A DNA stretch of 47,565 nt from Bacteroidales bacterium UBA1217 (GCA_002309335.1 DBXH01000043.1:3382-50946); one strand, 5' to 3'. Counted from the stretch's first letter, positions 1 through 9,151 are shown. The notes: generated by a model from the sequence alone, not told the origin. Numbers and translations: made by a program.

Positions 1-1
1 C

Positions 2-1261
2 TGGCTTGGCGAAGGCAAGCCGAGATGGAAGAGCGAGAACTATATCACCGAGAGTCAAGTGGAGCGCGGCTGGCGCGACAGCTATATCCGCAACGTCAGT
101 TTCGTCCTGAACGGGAAGAGCCTCGCCTGGCGCCAATCGGCCGACACGGTGCTTAAGCCGTCGGAGTCTTATATTGATTATTCGTATATTATAGAGTTGG
201 AAGGGTTTTATGATAATGAAGACTCACTCCTTAAACCCGATGTAGATGATTGGGATTATTCGGCTGAACGCACACGCCAACTGGTCGAAAAATATGGCGA
301 CAGTATATTGTTGTATACCGATGCCCTTTGCCGCCGTTGGTACTATACGGAGCTTGACATCTCGGCAGGGGAGACGGTGGAACTCGTTGTCCGTTACAGC
401 GTTGAGAACACTACTTTGGGCGGATTGTATGAGAAGGGTCGTGTGTTTCACGTGGGAGCGTTGCAGTATAATCACTTCGCGTATGACTTTTCGCCTGCAG
501 CATACTGGGGCGACGGCAAGGCGCAGCGTTTCAGAGCTTTAGTCGATGATGCAATCGTGAACCCTGAACAGCAGTATGGTCGCTATGAAATTGTTGGTCT
601 TGATATGAAAAGGCAGCGTGAGGGTCTTGTCTACGATGCGCGCGATTTTGATTTTACCACCGCCAAACCTTTGAGAATAAGTTATGTGGCATACGGTGAG
701 AGTGAGGATCTGCCCGCGTTGCTGAGCCGCCGCATTAGTTCCGACAAGTACAACATTTATCTGTCGGGCGGCGTGGCCAAGTATCCGGCTTCCAATCTCG
801 GCGATATGGATCTTGCGACCACGGCGGTGTTGAAAGCCGATGCGAATGGTAACACCAAGATAAGGATAGTGCTGAAGGAACCTATGACCGTCACGGGCGT
901 GTTGATATACAACGGATATACCAAAGACGAAGACACTTATCGCAACAACAGCCTTATCGACAGCCTTGAATATGATGTTGTTTGGGACGGCGAGGGTCCT
1001 TTCTACTGGAGCAAGGGTTATTATAGGTATGGTGGCGAAATTTTGCTTCGTGGCAGCAAACCAACGGAGTATACCTGGCAGGGCCTTACCGATGCCGCCA
1101 TCAGACTTCCGCTTGCCGACATAGAGATGGAGTATGATTTTCCGTGGGAATACGTGCAAGAGCGTCCCAAAGTGAAGGAAATCATCGTCGATGTGCTGAA
1201 AGTCAAACCCGGCGCCAAGTACAACGACCTCTGCATCTCGGAAATAATACTGCTGAAGTAG
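2..1261 (+). CDS. 3' part of a secreted or surface protein with a NADase-type glycan-binding-like C-terminal domain
   Basis: The reading frame is open to the left edge, so the start lies outside the window; the GTG at 59 is only an internal codon. About 419 residues remain. The first half contains a tract reading YDFSPAAYWGDG, in a region of alternating aromatic and acidic residues with no catalytic motif I recognise. The last ~170 residues look like the discoidin-like NADase-type glycan-binding domain: a KYPASNLGD entry segment, a hydrophobic strand ending in a YNGYTKDEDTYRNNSLI tract, and a closing SEIILLK strand. In known proteins this domain is a C-terminal carbohydrate- or surface-binding module. 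No enzyme activity can be assigned. It ends 53 bp before uvrA on the same strand. Confidence 0.6.
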   Translation, partial: WLGEGKPRWKSENYITESQVERGWRDSYIRNVSFVLNGKSLAWRQSADTVLKPSESYIDYSYIIELEGFYDNEDSLLKPDVDDWDYSAERTRQLVEKYGDSILLYTDALCRRWYYTELDISAGETVELVVRYSVENTTLGGLYEKGRVFHVGALQYNHFAYDFSPAAYWGDGKAQRFRALVDDAIVNPEQQYGRYEIVGLDMKRQREGLVYDARDFDFTTAKPLRISYVAYGESEDLPALLSRRISSDKYNIYLSGGVAKYPASNLGDMDLATTAVLKADANGNTKIRIVLKEPMTVTGVLIYNGYTKDEDTYRNNSLIDSLEYDVVWDGEGPFYWSKGYYRYGGEILLRGSKPTEYTWQGLTDAAIRLPLADIEMEYDFPWEYVQERPKVKEIIVDVLKVKPGAKYNDLCISEIILLK

Positions 1262-1314
1262 TTTTTTGTCGTTGCCCTGCAATAAAAAGAGATGAGCCTT
1301 CGTTATTAATAATA

Positions 1315-4173
1315 ATGAAGAAAGACGAAGACAATTATATCATCATAAAGGGTGCGCGGGTCAACAACTTGAAGAATATTGACGTGCGCATCCCGCGCAA
1401 CAAGCTGGTTGTTATCACCGGTTTGAGCGGCAGCGGCAAGTCGTCGCTGGCGTTTGATACTTTATATGCTGAGGGCCAACGCCGTTATGTAGAGAGTCTT
1501 AGCAGTTATGCCCGCCAGTTTATGGGACGTATGCGTAAACCTGATGTTGACTACATTCTTGGTGTGGCTCCCGCTATCGCCATCGAACAGAAGGTGAATA
1601 CGTCTAATCCGCGCTCGACGGTGGGCACTTCGACCGAGATTTATGAGTATCTGAAACTATTGTTTGCCCGCATTGGCCGTACTTTTTCGCCCGTCTCTGG
1701 TGTCGAGGTGAAGCGTCATAGTGTAGACGATGTTGTAGAGTTCATTTATTCCTGTCCCGAGGACGAGCGGATTATGCTGTTTGCCCCGCTTGAGGTGACA
1801 AAAGAGCGTCCGCTCAAGGCTCAGTTGGAAATTCTTAAGCAGGAAGGTTTTATGCGTGTGTCGATAGCTGGCACGATATTGAAGATTGAGGATTTTTTGC
1901 CCGTATGCAACGATAAGGAGACGTATAGCGACCCGATGCTGCTGGTTGACCGCATTGCGATAAAGCACGGCGACGATGACCAGTTGGCGCGAGTGGGGGA
2001 GTCGGTTGAGACGGCTTTCTTTGAAGGACGTGGTGCTTGTGTTGTGGAACGCAGTGTGCTCGCGGAGAACGTTGAGCGTTATCAGTTCTCGAATAGATTT
2101 GAGGCTGATGGGATGAGTTTTGAGAAGCCTAATCCCAACTTCTTCAGTTTCAATAATCCATATGGAGCTTGCCCTCGCTGTCAAGGTTACGGCAGCGTTA
2201 TCGGCATAGATGAGAATATTGTTGTTCCGAACAAACAACTCTCTATATATGAAGATGCTGTGGTGTGCTGGAAAGGTGAGAAGATGTCGGAATGGAAATC
2301 GCATTTTATCAAGCTTTCGCCAAAACTTGATTTCCCGATACATACACCCTATTGCGATTTGACCGACAAGGAACGCGACCTTCTTTGGAACGGAGACGGG
2401 AAAGGTTGGGAAGGTATTAATGGTTTCTTTGAATGGATTGAGTCGCAGAGTTATAAGATTCAATACCGCGTTATGCTGGCGCGTTATCGCGGCAAGACGG
2501 TATGCCCGGATTGCAAGGGTACTCGCTTGCGGAAGGACGCGCAATATGTGAAGGTTTGCGGCAAATCAATTGGAGAATTAGCCGATATGCCTGTTAAAGA
2601 GTTGGCGGAGTTTCTGAACAATATGGAACTTACCGACTATGAACTGAAGTTGACCGATCGAATCCGTAAGGAGTTGAACAACCGTGTGGGTTATCTTATG
2701 GAGGTTGGATTGGGTTATCTTACGCTTAGCCGTCAGTCGAATACTCTGAGCGGTGGCGAGAGCCAACGTATCAATCTGGCTACATCGCTGGGTAGCTCGT
2801 TGGTTGGGTCAATGTATATTCTCGACGAACCATCGATAGGCTTGCACTCGCGCGATACAGACCAACTGATAGCTGTATTGAAAAATCTTCGCGATTTGGG
2901 CAATACGGTTATTGTTGTAGAGCACGATGAGGAAATTATTCGTGCTGCCGACTATATAATAGACATTGGCCCTGAAGCAGGTAGGCTTGGCGGCGAGGTG
3001 GTTATGGAAATTGAAAATTCAAAACTGAAAATTGAGAATTCACAAATCGTCAATTCTGCAATTAATATTGAGCGATCGCTAACAGCGCAGTATCTGCTCG
3101 GTCAGCGTAAGATTGAGATTCCAAAGCATCGCCGCATATGGCGCGACAAGATTATACTGACTGGCGCCTATTGCAACAATTTGAAAAATATAAACGTTGA
3201 GATTCCGCTGAACGTCTTCACCGTAGTTACGGGAGTGTCCGGTTCTGGAAAGACGAGCTTGGTGAAATATGTTTTTTATGATATTCTTCAAAAGCGTTTT
3301 GAAGGTAATTATGAGTATGTTGGCAAATGCCGTTCGGTAGGTGGCGATTTGAACCGTCTGTCGGGCGTGGAGTTGGTCGATCAGAATCCGATTGGTCGCT
3401 CAACACGCAGCAATCCAGCTACATATATCAAGGCATACGATGAGATACGCCAGCTTTATGCTATGCAGCCTTTGGCGAAGAGTCGTGGGTATAAGCCGGG
3501 GTATTTCTCGTTCAATGTTGAGGGCGGACGTTGTGAGACTTGCCAAGGTGAGGGCTATGTGACTATAGGTATGCAGTTTATGGCCGACGTGCATCTTGTA
3601 TGCGAAGAGTGTCACGGAACTCGTTTTCAAGGCGAGACACTTGAAATACTCTATCACGGCAAAAATATTAGCGAGGTGCTTGATATGACAGTCGACCAGG
3701 CAGTTGATTTCTTTTCGCCAAATGAAGCAGAGGCTCCTTATAAGCTTTTATGCAAACAGATTATTAGTCGCTTGCAGCCGTTGCGTGATGTGGGTCTTGG
3801 TTATTTGAAACTGGGTCAGAGTTCGAGTTCGCTCAGCGGAGGTGAAGCACAGCGCATCAAATTGGCTTCGTTTCTGACTCAGGGCGCAAGCGGCAAACCG
3901 CTGTTGTTTATCTTCGATGAACCGTCGACAGGATTGCATTTTCACGATATTCAGAAACTGTTGACCTCTTTCAATACGTTGGTTGCCAGCGGCCACAGCG
4001 TGGTGGTGATTGAGCATCATCCCGACATTATCAAGCAGGCCGACTGGATAATAGATATGGGGCCCGAAGGCGGTAAGGAAGGCGGTAACGTGGTTTTTGC
4101 CGGTACGCCAGAAAACTTGCTAAAATGCAAAGAGTCATATACAGCAAAATACTTGAAACCAAAATTTGAATAG
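1315..4173 (+). CDS. uvrA: Excinuclease ABC subunit A (UvrA)
   Basis: DNA damage-recognition ATPase of nucleotide excision repair; with UvrB it locates bulky lesions and hands them to UvrC. The 952-aa protein has two ABC ATPase modules: Walker A GLSGSGKSS near residue 36 and GVSGSGKTS near 640, signatures LSGGESQR near 478 and LSGGEAQR near 840, and Walker B tracts ILDEPSIGLH and IFDEPSTGLH. Cysteine pairs CPRC (~286), CPDC (~397), CETC (~740) and CEEC (~763) fit the zinc modules. I start at ATG 1315 because the 57 codons upstream in the same frame overlap the preceding gene and resemble no UvrA N-terminus. Between the two halves, at residues ~566-575, is an unusual repeat-derived stretch, NSKLKIENSQ, encoded by two 14-bp units. 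Bacteroidetes often carry more than one UvrA, so this may not be the only copy. Confidence 0.96.
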   Translation: MKKDEDNYIIIKGARVNNLKNIDVRIPRNKLVVITGLSGSGKSSLAFDTLYAEGQRRYVESLSSYARQFMGRMRKPDVDYILGVAPAIAIEQKVNTSNPRSTVGTSTEIYEYLKLLFARIGRTFSPVSGVEVKRHSVDDVVEFIYSCPEDERIMLFAPLEVTKERPLKAQLEILKQEGFMRVSIAGTILKIEDFLPVCNDKETYSDPMLLVDRIAIKHGDDDQLARVGESVETAFFEGRGACVVERSVLAENVERYQFSNRFEADGMSFEKPNPNFFSFNNPYGACPRCQGYGSVIGIDENIVVPNKQLSIYEDAVVCWKGEKMSEWKSHFIKLSPKLDFPIHTPYCDLTDKERDLLWNGDGKGWEGINGFFEWIESQSYKIQYRVMLARYRGKTVCPDCKGTRLRKDAQYVKVCGKSIGELADMPVKELAEFLNNMELTDYELKLTDRIRKELNNRVGYLMEVGLGYLTLSRQSNTLSGGESQRINLATSLGSSLVGSMYILDEPSIGLHSRDTDQLIAVLKNLRDLGNTVIVVEHDEEIIRAADYIIDIGPEAGRLGGEVVMEIENSKLKIENSQIVNSAINIERSLTAQYLLGQRKIEIPKHRRIWRDKIILTGAYCNNLKNINVEIPLNVFTVVTGVSGSGKTSLVKYVFYDILQKRFEGNYEYVGKCRSVGGDLNRLSGVELVDQNPIGRSTRSNPATYIKAYDEIRQLYAMQPLAKSRGYKPGYFSFNVEGGRCETCQGEGYVTIGMQFMADVHLVCEECHGTRFQGETLEILYHGKNISEVLDMTVDQAVDFFSPNEAEAPYKLLCKQIISRLQPLRDVGLGYLKLGQSSSSLSGGEAQRIKLASFLTQGASGKPLLFIFDEPSTGLHFHDIQKLLTSFNTLVASGHSVVVIEHHPDIIKQADWIIDMGPEGGKEGGNVVFAGTPENLLKCKESYTAKYLKPKFE
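3010..3037 (+). repeat. Two 14-bp repeat units inside uvrA
   Basis: Two adjacent units, attgaaaattcaaa and actgaaaattgaga, read in-frame as part of the UvrA linker between the two ATPase halves. Units of the same type occur at 16155-16182 and 33456-33469. The sequence is low in complexity and unlike the flanking uvrA codons. Confidence 0.7.
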
Positions 4174-4183
4174 ATTTTATTAT

Positions 4184-4699
4184 ATGAGCGATAATACAGA
4201 AAATAAGGATTTTAATAAACTTCTGAAAGCTATTCGATGTGCTGCCAACATAGGTCTTTGGGGTAGTTTGCTACTTTTAGCGTTGACGATTGCCGAGCAT
4301 TATCTTGACCGATATGTGTGGCTAAGGACGATTGTTATGGATGAATACTCGCGACATAAGCTGTTGATTATAGGCTTAATAATGGTTGTTGCTGATGTGG
4401 CTGCTGTACTCCTTACAATCCGCAAGGATGTTCCGCGTCTGCGTCAGCTGGAGGATATCGAGCTCAAGTTGAAACGTTACAAAAGCCTTGTGCAAATGAT
4501 CTATTTGGGGACACTATTCATTGTTTTGTCGGTGTGTGTCATTATTGTCGTAACGCACGAGAATACATTGATTATGGTGCTACTGTTGCTTTTTGTGGCT
4601 CTGATGCTGAATTTTCCGAATATGTACAAGATGAAGACCGACCTTGGATTGAACGACGATGAGATGAAGTCCCTTTTTGGTGACAAATACATAAAATAA
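4184..4699 (+). CDS. Small four-helix membrane protein, unknown function
   Basis: A 171-aa protein with four predicted membrane segments: about residues 22-40, 57-79, 104-127 and 130-148. It ends in a charged cytoplasmic-looking tail (MKTDLGLNDDEMKSLFGDKYIK region). I recognise no named family. The start is ATG 4184, 10 bp after the uvrA stop; an in-frame TTG at 4166 would overlap uvrA and adds nothing recognisable. The stop lies one base before the mnmE start, so it is probably co-transcribed and translationally coupled with uvrA and mnmE. The context does not indicate a function. Confidence 0.8.
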   Translation: MSDNTENKDFNKLLKAIRCAANIGLWGSLLLLALTIAEHYLDRYVWLRTIVMDEYSRHKLLIIGLIMVVADVAAVLLTIRKDVPRLRQLEDIELKLKRYKSLVQMIYLGTLFIVLSVCVIIVVTHENTLIMVLLLLFVALMLNFPNMYKMKTDLGLNDDEMKSLFGDKYIK

Positions 4700-4700
4700 G

Positions 4701-6065
4701 ATGGGAAAAGGAAATATCAAGGATACGATTTGCGCTGTTAGTACGCCTACCGGAGTCGGCGGAATAGCTGTTATTAGGTTGTCGGGAATGGAAGCTAAAC
4801 GGATGGCAGAAAGTTGTCTGAAGACTCCATCGAATAAATCTGTCATACTGAAAAACCGCAATGCAAAGTTCGTTGTGTTTTATGACGGGGATGCGATGCT
4901 CGATGAGCTTGTGGCGACATATTTTGCTGCACCTCATTCATATACGGGAGAGGACGTTGTGGAGTTTTCCTGTCATGGGTCGACTTATATTCAGCAACGC
5001 ATCTTGCAAATACTCATTGGCTTTGGTGCAAGATTGGCAGAGGCGGGTGAGTTTACTTTAAGGGCATTTTTGAATGGTCGTCTCGATTTGTCGCAAGCAG
5101 AGGCTGTTGCCGACCTTATCGACTCACAGTCGCAGATAGCCCATCATTTGGCTGTCAGCCAAATGCGGGGTGGATACGCAAAAGAATTGGAACAACTCAG
5201 GCAAGAATTGATCGACACTACGGCGTTGCTGGAACTGGAACTGGATTTCAGCGAGGAGGATTTGGAATTTGCCAATCGTGAGCGGCTTATGGATATGGTG
5301 GTGGAATTGTATTCCAAGGTTAAACGGTTGTCTGATTCGTTTCAAACGGGCAATGCTATCAAAAATGGCATCCCGGTTGCTATTGTTGGTCGCCCTAATG
5401 TGGGAAAATCTACGCTTCTCAATGCGTTACTCAATGAAGATCGCGCTATTGTTAGCGATACACCTGGCACTACGCGTGACACCATAGAGGACAGTTTTTT
5501 TGTCGACGGGATTGAGTTCCGCATTATTGATACAGCTGGTCTTCGCGACAGCGACGACCCATTAGAGAAAATGGGTATAGAACGCACATACAAGGCGTTG
5601 GAGAAGTCTTCGATAATATTGTTGCTTCACGATTCCCAGCTTCCTTTCGAGGAGTTTAAGGACGATATCGAAGCCCTGGCAAATCATTGTCATATAGATA
5701 AAACAATACTTTTGGTTCACACCAAATGCGACCTCTGCAAACCTGATATTGATAGAGGTTTAATGACTGCTGCCAAAAATGGCAAAGGTGTTGAGGAGAT
5801 TAAACGCTTCTTGGTGAAGACTGTACGCGAAAAGATATTGAAGAATACCGATGTGCTGCTCACAAATGCCCGTCATTATGAGGCTATGAACAAGGTGCTT
5901 GCCGCTCTTTACGAGGTGCGCAAGGGAATGGAGGCGGATCTAACGCCCGACCTTTTGGTTATTGATATGCGTGATGCACTATACCATCTCGGAACCATCA
6001 CTGGCAAAGTTAGTTCCGACGATGTACTTTCGTCCGTCTTCAGCCGATTCTGCGTCGGAAAGTAG
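4701..6065 (+). CDS. mnmE: tRNA uridine-5-carboxymethylaminomethyl(34) modification GTPase MnmE
   Basis: MnmE with MnmG modifies U34 of certain tRNAs in the wobble position. The 454-aa length is typical. The N-terminal formyl-THF-binding/dimerisation domain begins DTICAVSTPTGVGGIAVIRLSG. The inserted G domain has GRPNVGKST (~230-238), GTTRDTIED (K-loop and switch I), DTAGLRD (~277) and a G4 motif TKCD (~341-344) rather than the usual NKxD. The protein ends in FCVGK, whose cysteine belongs to the conserved C-terminal C-x-G-K motif. It follows the membrane gene with one base between stop and start, and converges with the T9SS cargo gene whose stop is 21 bp away. Confidence 0.96.
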   Translation: MGKGNIKDTICAVSTPTGVGGIAVIRLSGMEAKRMAESCLKTPSNKSVILKNRNAKFVVFYDGDAMLDELVATYFAAPHSYTGEDVVEFSCHGSTYIQQRILQILIGFGARLAEAGEFTLRAFLNGRLDLSQAEAVADLIDSQSQIAHHLAVSQMRGGYAKELEQLRQELIDTTALLELELDFSEEDLEFANRERLMDMVVELYSKVKRLSDSFQTGNAIKNGIPVAIVGRPNVGKSTLLNALLNEDRAIVSDTPGTTRDTIEDSFFVDGIEFRIIDTAGLRDSDDPLEKMGIERTYKALEKSSIILLLHDSQLPFEEFKDDIEALANHCHIDKTILLVHTKCDLCKPDIDRGLMTAAKNGKGVEEIKRFLVKTVREKILKNTDVLLTNARHYEAMNKVLAALYEVRKGMEADLTPDLLVIDMRDALYHLGTITGKVSSDDVLSSVFSRFCVGK

Positions 6066-6086
6066 TTGGTGCTTGTTTTTGCTAGT

Positions 6087-7829
6087 TTATCTTCTTATAA
6101 TCTTGCGAGTTGCTGTGCCATTGGGTGTGATAGCCTGCAGCAGGAATACACCTTGCGAAGGCAGTTGCAGTTCTGTTTCACCGGTGGCGTTGGCAACAGT
6201 CTTAATTAGACGTCCGTCGGAACTATAGATATTCAGTTCGGCGGCCGTGTTGTCTGGAAGGATCACAACGCAACGACCATTGGTAGGGTTGGGATATACT
6301 GACATTGGGAATGCATCTACCTCGTCGATGCTGACGGTGGCGGTGGTGAAATATATCCAACGTTCGTCGCCGTAGTTTTGGTCTCCGCAATATGAGCGGA
6401 CAGCCACTGTGTAATTTGTGTTGGGCCTTAATGGCGGCATATTGTATTGGGGTTCGCTCACCTCGGCGTAGCTTCCGTTGTTCGACCCTGTAATGCCGTA
6501 ATCCACTACCCAGTGTTGCGTGTCGGTGGTGTCGCTCCAGGTAATTCTGTAGCCTTCAATATTGCCGTCGTAATTGACGGAAATACTGTCGTCCGAAACG
6601 GTCAAGTTGTTCACCTTGGCGCAGAAGGTGTGGTAGTGGATGGAGTCCCACTCGCCGTAGGTGTCGTTGTCGCACACTGAGCGTACATAAAAATCATACC
6701 AGGTATTGGGCTGGAGAATGCCCTGTTCTTCAAGTTCGTAGATGGCAAAACTGCATTCGTTGGAGATGGCTGTGATGCCGTTGCCGAGCGTAAAGCCCTG
6801 CGGGCCATATTCAACCTCCCAGTGGTCGGGTTGCGAACTGCCCAACCATTCCAATACATATTCAGGGAATGCATCATAAACCACATTGACGGCTTCCATC
6901 CATAGCACACTAGCGCAACTGTCGGTCTCGACAACAGACGTTGTGTCCAACAGCAGATTCAGATTGTCCACACACAGATACGAGCCGTGTGCCCTGTTGT
7001 TGTTGGCCGAAGAGACAAGCAGCACTATCAACGAGTCGGGTTCCTGCTCAGCAAAACTGGGGTCCAACTCGTGCAGCGACTGGTATTCCACAGTAAAGGG
7101 TGTATAGTTTGAAATGTCGGTCAATGCTATGTTGATTCCGCCGCCAACTACCTCTCGCTGCTGGGTAGTCGTATTATAGCGCGTTCCGAGCATAATAACG
7201 CCACCATTGTCGGCACTTTCGCCCGAGTTGTACTTATAGTAGCCGTTCAGTTGCGAAGGAGTGTAGCCGCCCAAATCTATGCCGCCGGTTATGAAGTTGT
7301 TTACGTCCATAGATGCCATAGGTCTAAGAATGCTCATAAGGCTGTCTGTGTTGGCAAGCACCGTGGTGACGAGGGGCATCAGGCTGTCGACGTTGACTGC
7401 GCCGGTGGATAGAATGCTCGGGAACACCGTTTGTGTCAGCATCGGGTCGAGCTGCGACGAGGCCATTACATAAACTAATCCCGACACTATGTCACTAAGC
7501 ATAAAGGTCTCAAGTTTAACGGCTTTGTTGCCGTCAGGTACGGAGCCTGTTTCCTGGCTGATCTTGATCAGAGGCAGCAAGGTGTTGACATTGATTGTGC
7601 TGCCGTAAACAGAGAATGACTCATTGACGGGATATGCCAGATAGTCCCATCCCGTCGGGGTGGAGTAGGCCTCGTATACGGGCAAGTTCATACCCATCAT
7701 TGAGACGTTGTAGCCCGTGTGCGACGTCCATTGCTCGAAACTGCCACAAGGCACAGGCATACTGATTTGCGATTGGATAGTGCCCTGCATCAGGCAGAGG
7801 ACAGCGACAAGTGATAATATTCTTTTCAT
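6087..7829 (-). CDS. Secreted T9SS cargo protein with fibronectin type III-like domains
   Basis: 580 aa. A signal peptide (MKRILSLVAVLCLMQGTIQSQ) leads into a ~270-residue region resembling the PCMD-type putative carbohydrate-binding fold of Bacteroidetes surface proteins (SFEQWTSH near the start, GGGINIALTD and YLCVDNLNLL later). Two fibronectin III-like segments follow, at roughly 310-395 and 400-490 (repeated DHWEVEYG/HWVVDYG and PNTWYDFYVRSVC/PNTNYTVAVRSYC strands). The last ~75 residues form a type A T9SS sorting domain: VYPNPTNG, then LNIYSSDGRLI, then a lysine/arginine-rich end IIRR. It is therefore probably exported by type IX secretion and anchored on, or released from, the cell surface. 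Its start is 26 bp after the stop of the kinase/deaminase gene on the same strand, so the two may share a transcript although their roles look unrelated. Confidence 0.85.
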   Translation of the reverse strand: MKRILSLVAVLCLMQGTIQSQISMPVPCGSFEQWTSHTGYNVSMMGMNLPVYEAYSTPTGWDYLAYPVNESFSVYGSTINVNTLLPLIKISQETGSVPDGNKAVKLETFMLSDIVSGLVYVMASSQLDPMLTQTVFPSILSTGAVNVDSLMPLVTTVLANTDSLMSILRPMASMDVNNFITGGIDLGGYTPSQLNGYYKYNSGESADNGGVIMLGTRYNTTTQQREVVGGGINIALTDISNYTPFTVEYQSLHELDPSFAEQEPDSLIVLLVSSANNNRAHGSYLCVDNLNLLLDTTSVVETDSCASVLWMEAVNVVYDAFPEYVLEWLGSSQPDHWEVEYGPQGFTLGNGITAISNECSFAIYELEEQGILQPNTWYDFYVRSVCDNDTYGEWDSIHYHTFCAKVNNLTVSDDSISVNYDGNIEGYRITWSDTTDTQHWVVDYGITGSNNGSYAEVSEPQYNMPPLRPNTNYTVAVRSYCGDQNYGDERWIYFTTATVSIDEVDAFPMSVYPNPTNGRCVVILPDNTAAELNIYSSDGRLIKTVANATGETELQLPSQGVFLLQAITPNGTATRKIIRR

Positions 7830-7855
7830 TATAGGTATAATGTGTTTGCTTTCAT

Positions 7856-8884
7856 TTACTGATTAGCATACTGCACCACCTCGTCGTGGAAGAACTCGAG
7901 CTGGATGCCTGCTTGGCGGAACATCTCCTCGCTCTCTTGGCCGCAGTGGTATTTGTATTCGCACACCACGCGCTTGATGCCGCAGTTTATGATAAGCATA
8001 GCGCAGGTGCGGCAGGGAGTCATTCGGCAATAAAGAGTGGCACCGTCAAGCGATATTCCCCTTCGGGCAGCTTGGCAGATGGCATTCTGCTCAGCGTGAA
8101 CGGTGCGGACACAATGGTTGCTTATGGTTCCGTCAGGATTGATGGTTTTGTGGAACAGGTGTCCCACCTCGTCGCAATGTGGCAGACCTGTTGGAGAACC
8201 TACATAGCCCGTTACCAGCAGCTGACGGTCTTTGACAATGACGCAACCCGAGCGGCCTCGGTCGCATGTGGCGCGTTTGGCTGCGGTATCGGCAAGTTCC
8301 ATAAAATACTCATCCCATGAAGGGCGGTGATAAAGTATCTTGGATAGTACATCCTCAACCTGCTTGTTCAATTCCTCGATTGTACCGCCGTTGTCAAAAC
8401 GAAAGTCGGCTTGGCTGATGCATACGCTGAGATTCTGCTTGTTAGGGTCGTTGCTGGTCATTTCGCGCTGTTCGTTGGCGATAAAGGTATCGTAATCGAT
8501 GTGGTCAGTTTCCGAGCCGCGAAGCACAGCTCGTTCGTAGCGAACCTTGGGATCGGCATCGACGGCAAAGAGGTAGAAATTAGGCTTGCCGCGAAGTGCG
8601 CTAACCTCGCCTGGGGTGCGTACACTTTCAATAATGCAGTTGCATCCGGATGCTTGAGCCTGTTCGTAAAGCTGTTCGACAATCCAAGACGGGGTATGCT
8701 GAGCGCGAAGGTCATTGCCGACAAGTGTCATACTGTCGCGGTTGACAGGCAAGTTGCGGCGTTTGATTTCTTCGGTGATGAAAGCACGGACAGAATAATG
8801 AACAAATCCGCGTTGTTTGACAAGATAGTCGACGATGGTGCCTTTGCCTGCACCTAGTGTTCCAGTAATGCCTATGGTAATCAT
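7856..8884 (-). CDS. P-loop nucleotide kinase-like domain fused to a dCMP/cytidine deaminase domain
   Basis: 342 aa with two domains. Residues 1-~185 resemble a dephospho-CoA/adenylate-kinase-type P-loop protein: Walker A GTLGAGKGT at 8-16, an IIESVRTPGEV segment at ~84-94 and a VDADPKVRYERAVLR lid-like tract near 108-122. Residues ~188-342 are a zinc deaminase of the dCMP deaminase family: RPSWDEYFMELA entry, HAE at 263-265 (zinc ligand and proton-shuttle glutamate) and PCRTC at 290-294 (zinc-binding cysteines). The likely chemistry is dCMP to dUMP, feeding dTMP synthesis; whether the kinase half still phosphorylates anything cannot be seen. Stand-alone bacterial deaminases of this family are near 150 aa. 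The same order of domains is known in yeast Dcd1-type enzymes and in antiphage dCTP/dCMP deaminases such as DcdV. Confidence 0.88.
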   Translation of the reverse strand: MITIGITGTLGAGKGTIVDYLVKQRGFVHYSVRAFITEEIKRRNLPVNRDSMTLVGNDLRAQHTPSWIVEQLYEQAQASGCNCIIESVRTPGEVSALRGKPNFYLFAVDADPKVRYERAVLRGSETDHIDYDTFIANEQREMTSNDPNKQNLSVCISQADFRFDNGGTIEELNKQVEDVLSKILYHRPSWDEYFMELADTAAKRATCDRGRSGCVIVKDRQLLVTGYVGSPTGLPHCDEVGHLFHKTINPDGTISNHCVRTVHAEQNAICQAARRGISLDGATLYCRMTPCRTCAMLIINCGIKRVVCEYKYHCGQESEEMFRQAGIQLEFFHDEVVQYANQ

Positions 8885-8980
8885 AATGTTGTGTTCTTTT
8901 AAAAAAAATATAACGCTCTTTTTTATTAAATATTGTATGCTCCTTTTCTATTCTTTTATTTTTGTCCTAAAGTAGACTTG

Positions 8981-9057
8981 ACTCTATCCCAACTCTGGGT
9001 CAACTCTGGGTCAACTCTGGGTCAACGCTGTCTCAACGTTGGATTGACGTTATCCCG
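8981..9057. repeat. 11-bp tandem repeat array A (7 units)
   Basis: Seven consecutive 11-nt units begin at 8981, 8992, 9003, 9014, 9025, 9036 and 9047. Three are identical (actctgggtca); the first and the last three diverge but keep register. Read in another phase the unit is gtcaactctgg. It lies between two divergent genes, upstream of the -7 element at 9144. It belongs to the family also found at 18481, 28910, 44245 and 47070. Confidence 0.9.
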
Positions 9058-9143
9058 AAAAACCGGAAAAGAAAGTGGATAGTTATTAACAAGATTTATG
9101 AATAACTATTTTGTTTTTATAGTTATATATTGGAAATAATATG

Positions 9144-9151
9144 TACTTTTG
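9144..9151 (+). promoter_or_regulatory. Bacteroidetes -7 element for the adhesin-like gene
   Basis: TACTTTTG matches TAnnTTTG exactly, about 70 bp before the ATG at 9224. No TTTG lies at the expected ~19-bp distance upstream, so only the -7 half is supported. Confidence 0.45.

Noticed and set aside
1144..1314. 57-codon N-terminal extension of uvrA
   Set aside because: It overlaps the preceding gene's last 118 bp and reads as Arg/Gln-rich sequence unlike any UvrA N-terminus; ATG 1315 gives the normal start.
7856..8884. Deaminase fusion as a confirmed antiphage system
   Set aside because: No defence gene, integrase or toxin-inhibitor element lies nearby, and the protein is shorter than the known defence deaminases; kept only as a candidate.
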